Assembly: GCA_001599755.1 (NCBI GenBank)
Contig: BCHX01000002.1
Location: 1,054,001-1,118,000 of the forward strand
Length of the DNA stretch: 64,000 bases
Reading direction: 5' to 3'
DNA from: Gliomastix tumulicola
Taxonomy: Eukaryota; Ascomycota; Sordariomycetes; Hypocreales; Bionectriaceae
A model generated the notes under the pieces. The model saw only the letters and a list, made by a program, of their open reading frames with translations, was not told the DNA's origin and ran no database searches. Shown here piece after piece: positions 56,884 through 64,000 of the stretch (positions within the stretch are counted from its first letter, which is position 1; the number at the start of each line of letters is the position of its first letter). The translations under genes were made by a program, and so were the position numbers.

Positions 56884-58092
56884 TTACAACTTGTCAGCGC
56901 ACCAAGCCGGCTTCAACCACCCCTCCTCTCTCCGCAGCTTCATTCTTTCATCGAAGATATCCCTCTCGTTGTTCTTCTTGGCCCTCATCACAATTTTTGT
57001 CCATTCCACCATCACCATTGCCGGTCTCTCCAGCACCTTTTCTAGGTGTTGGTCGCTTGTTGCCACCTTCTCGAATGCTCGCCGGAGCAGATGACGGCCG
57101 GCATCAATATACGTTTTGGTAAAGGTCACGTACACTTCCCAGCCGAGTCGTGTATCTGGCAGCGGACTTGGGTAGTACGGATCGTTGGCGCAGATGCCCA
57201 ATGCCAGCTTCCGGATGTCCTTTGTCAATGTGTCGTCCCAGACGCGCACGCGGTTGCACTTGTCGAAATCGACAAGCCACATCTGGGTGCCGACTGGCAA
57301 GCCGTGCTGCTGTTGCTTCTCCGGCTCGGCCTTGAGGATCGTGCGGTTGCCGAGGTTGCCTCTTCTATCATAGGCGTCGAGGGGTGCGACGCGAGCTCTC
57401 GATGCCGTAGGGGCTGACTTGGGTCGACCGGCAATGACGAATTCGGCGTCTGTCATGTCGTGCTGCGCCTCCCAGTGGCCCACGGCAAGGCCGATTGCTA
57501 TCTGTCTCGCAACGGCATGGCAGTCTATATTCATAGCCTCCAAATCATCGAGATACGCCGGGAAGTTCCGCAAAGACTCCTTCTGCTCATTATTCAGCCT
57601 CTTCCGCCCTCTGCCTTCGTGATACACCCACCGCTCCTGCAAGTAAGGACGTATCATGCAATCCCTATTCTCCGGGTCATCAAGAGCAGCTTGACGTCTT
57701 TCTTCGGGCCAGAATCGCCGGATGAGGGCTTCCTGGAGAGGTCGGGGCACTGGGGGGATGCGTTCGAAGAGAAACACACCGTTTGGCACGTTGTCTCCGT
57801 TGGTGTCGGGCAGGCGCTCTCGGTTTGCAACCCACCAAGGATCCTTATTGGGAGGCTTCTGCATGCCGTGGCTGGACTGATACCACGGCACACGGGGCAC
57901 AGGTTCGGGAAACTCATACGCGAGGCTAGGAGAGGTGGTGGTCACGGCCAAGCTGGTAGCAAGGCCGTGTTCGAACTCGACCGCAAGAGTGTCACTTCCC
58001 TTGAATGTCTTCTTGACTGCGATATCCGGCTCATCGAACGATGTGAAGACTACACCAAAGGTGCCACGGCCGATCTCTCTGTAAGGGTGCAT
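56884..58092 (-). CDS. DUF3669-domain protein with kinase-like N-terminus
   Basis: A single-exon gene of 402 residues starting MHPYREIGRGTFGVVFTS. The opening GRGTFGVVF has the spacing of a kinase glycine loop and DIAVKKTF resembles the lysine strand, so the N-terminus looks like a kinase N-lobe. No HRD catalytic motif follows; MWLVDFDKCNRV near residue 290 is the only DFG-like segment. The central block PPVPRPLQEALIRRFWPEE and CMIRPYLQERWV match the fungal DUF3669 family. The C-terminal part has DPYYPSPLPDTRLGWEVYVT, also typical. The biochemical role of DUF3669 is unknown; a ligand-binding kinase-derived fold is an inference. The start ATG at 58092 lies 383 bp from the start of the divergent paralogue. 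Confidence 0.8.
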   Translation of the reverse strand: MHPYREIGRGTFGVVFTSFDEPDIAVKKTFKGSDTLAVEFEHGLATSLAVTTTSPSLAYEFPEPVPRVPWYQSSHGMQKPPNKDPWWVANRERLPDTNGDNVPNGVFLFERIPPVPRPLQEALIRRFWPEERRQAALDDPENRDCMIRPYLQERWVYHEGRGRKRLNNEQKESLRNFPAYLDDLEAMNIDCHAVARQIAIGLAVGHWEAQHDMTDAEFVIAGRPKSAPTASRARVAPLDAYDRRGNLGNRTILKAEPEKQQQHGLPVGTQMWLVDFDKCNRVRVWDDTLTKDIRKLALGICANDPYYPSPLPDTRLGWEVYVTFTKTYIDAGRHLLRRAFEKVATSDQHLEKVLERPAMVMVEWTKIVMRAKKNNERDIFDERMKLRREEGWLKPAWCADKL

Positions 58093-58474
58093 TCTTATGT
58101 AGAATATGTGTGATAGTGATGAGACGTTGGTTTGTGTGTGTGTCCTTGAATAGGCAGTTGCGCGCGCGCAATAGCGGTCCGTAAGAAGTCGTTGCTAAAG
58201 CAGTACTAGTAAGCCCTCTCTCTACTCACTAGGAATTTATAAATAAATCTGCAGTGGCTGGTCAGTGTCGAGAGTTTATTCTGGGATAGCAGAAGAATGA
58301 TGAGTCACGCCGGGGGAGAGGTTGGTGGACGTTCATTGGCCAACCTTGATAAACCGCCACCATTCGAGAGCCCTTATCCATATGGAAGCACAAATTCTAA
58401 CCGGCTGGCAGGTCTCTCCCTTCACAGAACTAGTACCTTAGTTGGACTACGAACACAGGTACCGGCATAAAGCC
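58093..58474. promoter_or_regulatory. Bidirectional promoter interval of the DUF3669 pair
   Basis: A 382-bp interval between two divergent starts. It holds a TG repeat (about 58131-58142), a CG repeat (about 58157-58168) and TATAAAT-type A/T-rich DNA at about 58236-58247, about 150 bp before the minus-strand gene. Shared control is likely from spacing but not shown. Confidence 0.45.
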
Positions 58475-59323
58475 ATGCCTCGCCCAAAGAGAACTAGCAA
58501 CACCCTCATCCATCAGCTTCTTAGACGCGAGAAAGAAGCGGCGGCTCGGAACACAATCTGCACCTTGCGGCCTTTTCTAGGCTGCACTTCGCAAGATATA
58601 GACCCCGAAGCACGGCAGCGCGCCTACGAAGCGTCGCTACATTTCCCCCTCTACCTTGATCTCGTCGTTGCCCTGGAGATTGACCCCGTCGCAATCGCCC
58701 AAGAGATGGCCCTACGCTTGGCAATCACCCACTGGGGCCCTGAGACCTCCATGGAAAAGGTCAAGCGCATGATAGAAGTATGGCCTTTCGAACAAACGTC
58801 GTCCGCCATCGCCGCTGTCTCAAAGGCAGATAAGAAAGCTGCGAAAAAAGCATCGAGCCCGAGTTTTCTAGACCTGATCTCCTACCACCAAGACCGCGAG
58901 CGTCATCAGTCGTGCTTCGGAGGTCGTACGAGTCATCTACGCTTCGTCGAATGTGGACAAGTCGCAGATATCAGCTGGGGACGTGCCGAGGATGAGCAAC
59001 AAAACATCCAACGGCTCGTGTCAGCTGCTCGATCCACGGAAGCTCACTACTACCCGCGGGTTCTGGCGAGAAACGAGAGAGAGTGGAAGGTGTGGATCGA
59101 ATTTGCACGGACGTACATCAGAGCAGGCGAGTCAATCCTGAAAGACACTGTTCAAAACGTCGAGGACATCGGACTGCCCGTCGAGCAACAATTGCAAGAG
59201 CGCATTGTGATGCGTCCCAGACGTGTCATCGACGCGTGGATGGAGGCCGAAGTGACTAGTTCAAGAACGAGTAGCAGAGACTTCCTAGAATCGCTGAAGA
59301 ATAAGGGATGGGAGCTGCCGTAA
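58475..59323 (+). CDS. Truncated DUF3669-type paralogue lacking the kinase-like N-terminus
   Basis: A 282-residue single-exon gene starting MPRPKRTSNTLIHQLLRREK. Its parts align in order with the C-terminal two thirds of the divergent neighbour: YEASLHFPLYLDLVVALEID with FPAYLDDLEAMNID, ALRLAITHWGPETSMEK with IGLAVGHWEAQHDMTDAE, HLRFVECGQVADISWG at the position of MWLVDFDKC, EAHYYPRVLARNEREWKVWI with PYYPSPLPDTRLGWEVYV, and the final NKGWELP with EEGWLKP. It lacks the glycine-loop region and the DFD motif. It is therefore a diverged, N-terminally shortened relative that may be an active partner or a decaying copy. The frame is intact, which favours function. Confidence 0.75.
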   Translation: MPRPKRTSNTLIHQLLRREKEAAARNTICTLRPFLGCTSQDIDPEARQRAYEASLHFPLYLDLVVALEIDPVAIAQEMALRLAITHWGPETSMEKVKRMIEVWPFEQTSSAIAAVSKADKKAAKKASSPSFLDLISYHQDRERHQSCFGGRTSHLRFVECGQVADISWGRAEDEQQNIQRLVSAARSTEAHYYPRVLARNEREWKVWIEFARTYIRAGESILKDTVQNVEDIGLPVEQQLQERIVMRPRRVIDAWMEAEVTSSRTSSRDFLESLKNKGWELP

Positions 59324-59629
59324 AAGCCACAGCGACTTGCGATCTCGATATAGGACTTACCTAAGGCAAGGCGGTGAGCGATTTGTGACTGTGTGTATAA
59401 GGCAGTATGTGTTCAGCAAGTGCGATTCACACTGGTGAGATTACTAGTCGTTTATGTGGCTCGTCAATGCTTATTCCTGTGGTTATGGGCCGATCTAGGA
59501 TATGTACATGTGCAACTCTGTCTCATATTTGCTGCTGGGTGGTGGGAGGGTGGTGGTCAACGGCCCTTCGCCAGCCTAACTCACGTGTTCCGATTTACCA
59601 TACATACAGCTGTGGTGCATGATCGTTGC
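59324..59629. other. Short convergent interval
   Basis: About 300 bp between the stop codons of the DUF3669-type paralogue and the feruloyl esterase. Nothing recognised beyond 3' flanks. Confidence 0.4.
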
Positions 59630-60625
59630 TCAAGGCTTGCGATGACTCGACAGCCAGTTGATAATGGAAGGCGTCATAAAGAGCTGGGTATTGGTAGGCC
59701 CGGGATAGCCATGTCCCTGCCCCTGCATCTTGATGTGTCGTAGGAGTCCAGCGACACCCGCGCACGTCCAGCTCAGCTCCGTCAGGCCATTCCCACGATC
59801 AATAGTCGTCGAACTGGTACACTTGTTCCTGACCGCCCACCTCCCAAGCCACTCTGTGACCGCAGGCAAGGGTCCACCCTTCCCGACGCCTCCGTTGTAG
59901 GGGATCGTCCCGTCACCGGTGCCATGCGTCTCGTAGATAGGCAGTGGCGAGCGCGCCGGAGTGCAGTGCTCGCCGTTGGTGACATCGCCCGTCACGTCGG
60001 TGTACAGCGCGGCCGCAAAGGACGCAAAGGCGGCGAATTGGCCGCCGTGATTGGGCGAGCAGGCGAGCGTGTTGACGAAGCCGCCTCCGTTAGAATAACC
60101 AGCCGCATAAACACGGGACACGTCGACGCAGAACGTGGCCTTGACATGGTTGACCAGGTCCGTGGTGAATTCCTTATCGCTCACGCCGGGCGTGGCGTAC
60201 GTCGGCCCTTGCCAGTTTCCCTAACAGATGAGGAAGTGTTAGTTAGTGGCAAGTTCCATACTCAGCAGGGGGCGCTATTTCTCCTCTGAGGGGTTGCCGC
60301 GTACATTCACTCCAGCGGGGAAGACGGTGATCCAGTTGGGGTTAAGCGTCTCGTTAGCGAACCGCGACTCGTTCTCGAAATTAGCTGGGTTGTTGCCGGA
60401 GCCGTGGTAGACAACGAGGAGGGCTCGGGCAGAATTGGGGCTGTAATTGGATGGCAGATGCAATCTGTAGGATCGAGTGCCGCCGCTGCTCTGGATGGTG
60501 AAGGGCTGCGTCTGGCCAGCAAAATTATGTTGCGTGCCGCACCCAGTAGACGGTACCTGTGCGGCGGTACTGTGAAGCAGCAGGATAAAGGACCAGAGGA
60601 CGGTCAAGCTTGGGAACAACATCAT
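59630..60625 (-). CDS. Secreted feruloyl esterase (CE1/FaeC-like)
   Basis: It hydrolyses ferulate esters that cross-link arabinoxylan and pectin in plant walls. Two exons (60625-60305 and 60220-59630; 84-nt intron) encode 303 residues. The signal peptide MMLFPSLTVLWSFILLLHST ends near STAAQ. The alpha/beta-hydrolase nucleophile is Ser150 in AAGYSNGGGF. Landmarks of the CE1 esterases are LLVVYHGSGNNPANFE with the oxyanion region, THGTGDGTIPYNG with the probable acid Asp and the probable His in GQGHGYPGPTN. No carbohydrate-binding module follows. The intron joins AGVN to GNWQGPTYATPGVSD, a conserved block. A TATA-like element stands 80 bp before the start. Confidence 0.92.
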
Positions 60626-60702
60626 GTCGAACTCTTCCGATGCTATCAAGAATCAATCGATCACTCGTTAATCAGAGGAGAGGGAGAAGGGGTAGCTTCG
60701 GC

Positions 60703-60712
60703 ATATATATAC
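60703..60712 (-). promoter_or_regulatory. TATA box of the feruloyl esterase gene
   Basis: TATATATA on the minus strand, about 80 bp before the ATG at 60625. Confidence 0.45.
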
Positions 60713-62278
60713 CACCGTCGGAGAATTGCGACCATCCTGCTCAATCTCAACGGGGCCGTCGGAGTAATCACTCTTGGCATGATGCTACACTTCGATGCTA
60801 CACACTTCGATGCCTGGGTTGCATTCGATGAGCCGCGTGCATATCGTCCTGAGAGCGGAACTGCGGAACGACTAACCACAACAAGCTTGCTTTGCAGCCA
60901 CCTGCCGTCGTATTTGAGCTGCAGGATCACCCACATCCATGTATGGTGCGGCTGAAATGCTGTGCGGAGGAGTCATGTCAAAAATAACTCGTCCACTAGA
61001 CGAATCTCCCAATTGATTGTCCAAATCCTGCACGGCTGCTTGTGGGATCTTGGATTGGCCGGGCCTGACTGATAAGATCGGTGATGCCAAGGGCTAATCA
61101 CTCAAACTGAGGGTTTAACATCAAGCACAGTATCAGTGAGGGGAGACTTGATTTCTCCCTTATTCTTCTTTTCTTTATAAGAGCTCAACTTGGTGCTTGC
61201 TTGATTTTCACTCAGGGTCTCGCGCCCAGTTCGCTGGTTGGCTTTGAAAGCGAGAATGGCAGAGTGCAGCAGCAATTGACTCTACCGCAGCAGCATGCTA
61301 GAATGCGCGTGCAATCGAATGGACGAGAATTGGAACTTGTCCTCATGGTAGAACAAGAGATGCGGATAAACTGCTCACTGGTGCGCTGGAATGTCCAACC
61401 ACGCGCCAGACCCCAAATCCATTTGCCATCACACGATATGCATTGTGCTAAAGAAGTACCCAGCCGGAGAATGAGACATCTTCCTTCTGTGGCATCTTGT
61501 CTACCTAATGCGTTCTATAGCCTGGATTCGCGGTCCCCTGATGAGATCTCTTCCCTCATGTAGACTGAAAACATGACCCGGTTGAGAGGCCACAGGAAGG
61601 AGCTGATGGCAATGTTGTGATTAAGAAGTACTAAACTAGGGACGTCTCATCCTGTTCTTGCACGACCATCTCGACTCTGAGACTAGCGTATGTTTCAATA
61701 GGAATGATAAGCATCGGCGGGCTCCGAGTTACTGCGACGCTGTTCGACAGGTGGTCAGGCTGCTGGATATCTACCAGTGAGCAGGTTTGCGCCACGCTGC
61801 GCTTCGTCAAGATTGAGTCTATGGCATAGAGACCATGGCTGGCTAAACTGAGCGTTATGTTTATGACCCTAGCCGTAGTTGCTCTACCGGCCCTCGCTCT
61901 TCACGTCTATGGTACGGCTACAACAGTGAAGCAGAAGAAATGAGGACTAGACGGAATCGCGAAGGATGAAGTGTGCTATTTCTACGGAGACTCCATGACC
62001 TGTCTGTGTACCGCTGCTCATTGGGTCATTGGGTCTAATTTCAAGCCTTACTACGGGCGTCTACGAGAACCGCACATGTGCCGAAAGATGTCTACTTTGT
62101 CCATAGAAGATCCTAATGCTTGAGCAACCAGATGGCAGTCGATGTGTTGATATGTATTTTATTTATGTACAACACTGTATTGACAAGCCTTCATAGTCTA
62201 ACTAGGCTATAGGAAATGCTTTGCACATTGCTTTAGTAGTTCATAACTACTGCCGAGCACCCGTTCCATTCGTTCCTG
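60713..62278. other. Gene-free interval
   Basis: About 1.6 kb containing the feruloyl esterase promoter and the 3' flank of the small secreted protein gene. A GGCTAA sequence at 61092-61097 matches the core of fungal XlnR/Xyr1 sites, but a six-base match is weak evidence. No gene was recognised. Confidence 0.4.
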
Positions 62279-62653
62279 TTAAACACCTAAGTAGAAGTAA
62301 TGCTGGCCAGTGAACTCGACACAGTCGACCCTGATGCCCTGACCTGTCGACTCCACGTCCCAGGTAGCGCAGTCCTGGGAGCAGTCCGAGCCTGGACAGG
62401 CACCGATCTTGGCCGGTGGTTTCTGGTTGACCCCCGTGGTCAGGGCCGACAGGGCAACCTTGCACTTCCCGTCGGTGCAGATGCCTGAGAGATCGGCGCA
62501 GATGTTGGTGCCCGAGACAAATGTGAACGGCTGCTGTGCTTCATTCGCAGCCTGCTTCGGGCAGTCTCCTCCCTCCTTGGTGAAGATGTTTCCCTGGAAC
62601 TGCGCTGAGGCGAGTCCCGCAAGGAGGGCAGTCCATGTAAAGCTGGCGAGCAT
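62279..62653 (-). CDS. Small secreted 8-cysteine protein
   Basis: A single-exon gene of 124 residues with a clear signal peptide (MLASFTWTALLAGLASAQ). The mature part of about 106 residues has eight Cys, in the order GGDC, NIC, GIC, GKC, GAC, SDC, QDC and VDC, an even number consistent with four disulfides. It contains no recognised domain; AQQPFTFVSGTNICAD and a C-terminal DCVEFTGQHYFYLGV are notable. Size, secretion and cysteine content are those of fungal effector-like or hydrophobin-independent surface proteins. Function is unassigned. The sequence is not the hydrophobin or CFEM spacing. Confidence 0.8.
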   Translation of the reverse strand: MLASFTWTALLAGLASAQFQGNIFTKEGGDCPKQAANEAQQPFTFVSGTNICADLSGICTDGKCKVALSALTTGVNQKPPAKIGACPGSDCSQDCATWDVESTGQGIRVDCVEFTGQHYFYLGV

Positions 62654-63667
62654 TGTGGGCGGTGGTGAGAAAATGAGAGAGAGGTGAGATGCGGGTTTAC
62701 TGTGGTTTGAATCAGCTTATGGCGGTAGCCGATGAGATGAGGAGCATCGTACTTACACGTGGAGCTGTACTTGAACTTGACTTGGTCTGAATGCAGTAGA
62801 AGCTCACTGAGGAGGGTGCAGGATTTTATAATGCTTTGTCTCTGTAGGCGGTGAGAATCCCAAGGATCGATCGGTGCCGAATGCCGGTTTCCAACACCCC
62901 TTTCAGCTAGCCGTGCGGCATCCTTCCTCTGCCCCTGAGTAGATCTCCATTGGCCATCTCGATGAACGCCCGTTTTCTCTGACAACGAATGCTTCACGAT
63001 TCGCCTTCTGCCATCGGAGCTTCGGCTGGTCCCTCTTATCTTCGGACCCGAGAGCGGGTTTGAAACTAGTTCAAAGGAACGCCCACCCGACCCACGAGAC
63101 ATGCAGATCTCTTCCACCACGATGTCTAGGCTGCAGCATAAGTAACCATGCAGTTTATGCAGCTCTCCCGTGGATGTTCCCCTGAAGATGGTCGGCTCGC
63201 TCGGCAAACATGATTATCAACACGACCGTGACATCACGGAAAGGGGGCCCCTTTGAGAGACGGGATGGTTGACGCAGGAGCTGCATTGGCTGAGAGACCA
63301 GGTCTTGGCTTATCCGATTGAAAAGACTTTACTATGGAAAGACTTTACTAATCTTGGCACCTGTCAGGGGTCTCATGACGTAGACCTGCAGAATCGGCCC
63401 GTCGCCACAGGCCGTCACTTATCTCGTACCCATATTTGCACATATTTGGAGGTGATCAGAAGGTAAGAACACATAAGCAGACTTGTTGTAGACCTTCCCA
63501 GAGCCCATAGATACGCGGGGAACCCATGATTTGGAAGCGCACGTTTGGAATACTCGCGACTTGGGGGGCGCGTACGGCTTTGGGTTTGTGGGCTGGGCTG
63601 GAGGTCTTCACTACACGCTTCATGGGTTATACCTGGGATTTAGTTAGGAAGGCTTGGCAGTGTAGAA
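62654..63667. other. Gene-free interval
   Basis: About 1 kb holding the promoter of the small secreted protein gene (a TATAAAAT on the minus strand near 62823-62830) and the 3' flank of the right-edge gene. A direct repeat of AAAGACTTTACTA is found near 63322-63350. Confidence 0.4.
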
Positions 63668-63949
63668 TTACCGTTTATTGAGCAAATATCTTGCCCGAAG
63701 TTGGACTGCATAGTCACGCAATCGACGGGGGATGTAGCTGTCTTTGTCGTCGTTCCTGAACTTGAAAAGGGGGAGCAGATCTCCGGAGAAGGCCAGGCCA
63801 TCTTAGAGTCTATAGTAATTAGCTGCTGCAAAACTCCATCCCTTCACTAATGCTTTTTCTCGTCTCGCCTCGTCTGGGATCCCTCACGCACTTACCTTTC
63901 TGCGTATAGGATAAGTCGTACCAGGCGAGAAGAATATCGAGGACAGCAA
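63668..63949 (-). CDS. 3' exons of an unidentified gene at the right edge (partial)
   Basis: Two exons are read on the minus strand: 63949-63896 and 63801-63668, joined across a 94-nt intron with a GTAAGT donor, a GCTAAT branch-like site and an AAG acceptor. Together they give a smooth protein end: AVLDILLAWYDLSYTQKDG, then LAFSGDLLPLFKFRNDD and YAVQLRARYLLNKR before TAA at 63670-63668. The upstream exon is preceded by an AATAG acceptor, and the frame meets a stop just before it, so another intron runs to the window edge. AAG acceptors also occur in ERG-region and NLR genes here, which supports the reading. No family was recognised. Confidence 0.5.
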
Positions 63950-64000
63950 CTATTGATCAACAAGCCCGGCTTCGCTATGTCATCGGAACACTCTAGTGTG

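Noticed and set aside
1..64000. A biosynthetic gene cluster linking ERG9, the MFS permease and the Zn2Cys6 regulator
   Set aside because: The genes are separated by unrelated housekeeping genes and there is no polyketide synthase, NRPS, terpene cyclase or P450.

Overview
The window looks like nuclear DNA of a filamentous ascomycete (Pezizomycotina, probably Sordariomycetes). Most genes have one or more short GT-AG introns (about 40-130 nt), genes lie on both strands without operons, and the families are typically fungal: squalene synthase, a Zn2Cys6 regulator, a WSC-domain protein, an SRPK-like kinase, an AceTr acetate transporter, NACHT (NLR-like) proteins with DUF7708 or ankyrin repeats, APH-like kinases and DUF3669 proteins. 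No ribosomal RNA, tRNA, CRISPR array or intact transposon was recognised.

Positions 1-35 kb are mostly a core-genome segment. In order they hold: the 3' end of an unidentified gene (+); squalene synthase ERG9 (-); a DnaJ-X cochaperone (+); a low-complexity coiled-coil protein with three FFYA motifs (-); a membrane-anchored cytochrome b5 protein (+); the Mre11-complex subunit Nbs1/nibrin (-); a small mitochondrial-type protein (+); a monocarboxylate-type MFS permease (-); an SRPK-like kinase (-); a GPR1/FUN34/YaaH transporter (-); a 5.8-kb gene-free stretch rich in simple repeats; a Zn2Cys6 regulator (+); a WSC-domain surface protein (-); and nicotinate phosphoribosyltransferase (-).

Positions 36-64 kb look like an accessory segment. 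They hold an APH-fold protein whose catalytic residues are replaced (-), a divergent NACHT-type STAND protein (+), two decayed genes (a large membrane protein and a ferric reductase), a secreted GH43 arabinanase (+), a DUF7708-NACHT-ankyrin STAND protein (-), a head-to-head pair of DUF3669 proteins (-/+), a secreted feruloyl esterase (-), a small secreted 8-cysteine protein (-) and the 3' exons of an unidentified gene at the right edge (-).

The left half covers sterol synthesis, NAD salvage, DNA-break repair, protein folding and transport. The right half mixes self/non-self-type NLR genes, kinase-like proteins without evident catalysis, and plant cell-wall enzymes, as in variable regions of saprotrophic or plant-associated fungi. 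Exon boundaries were read by eye from splice consensus and reading-frame continuity. Protein lengths of multi-exon genes therefore depend on those choices.
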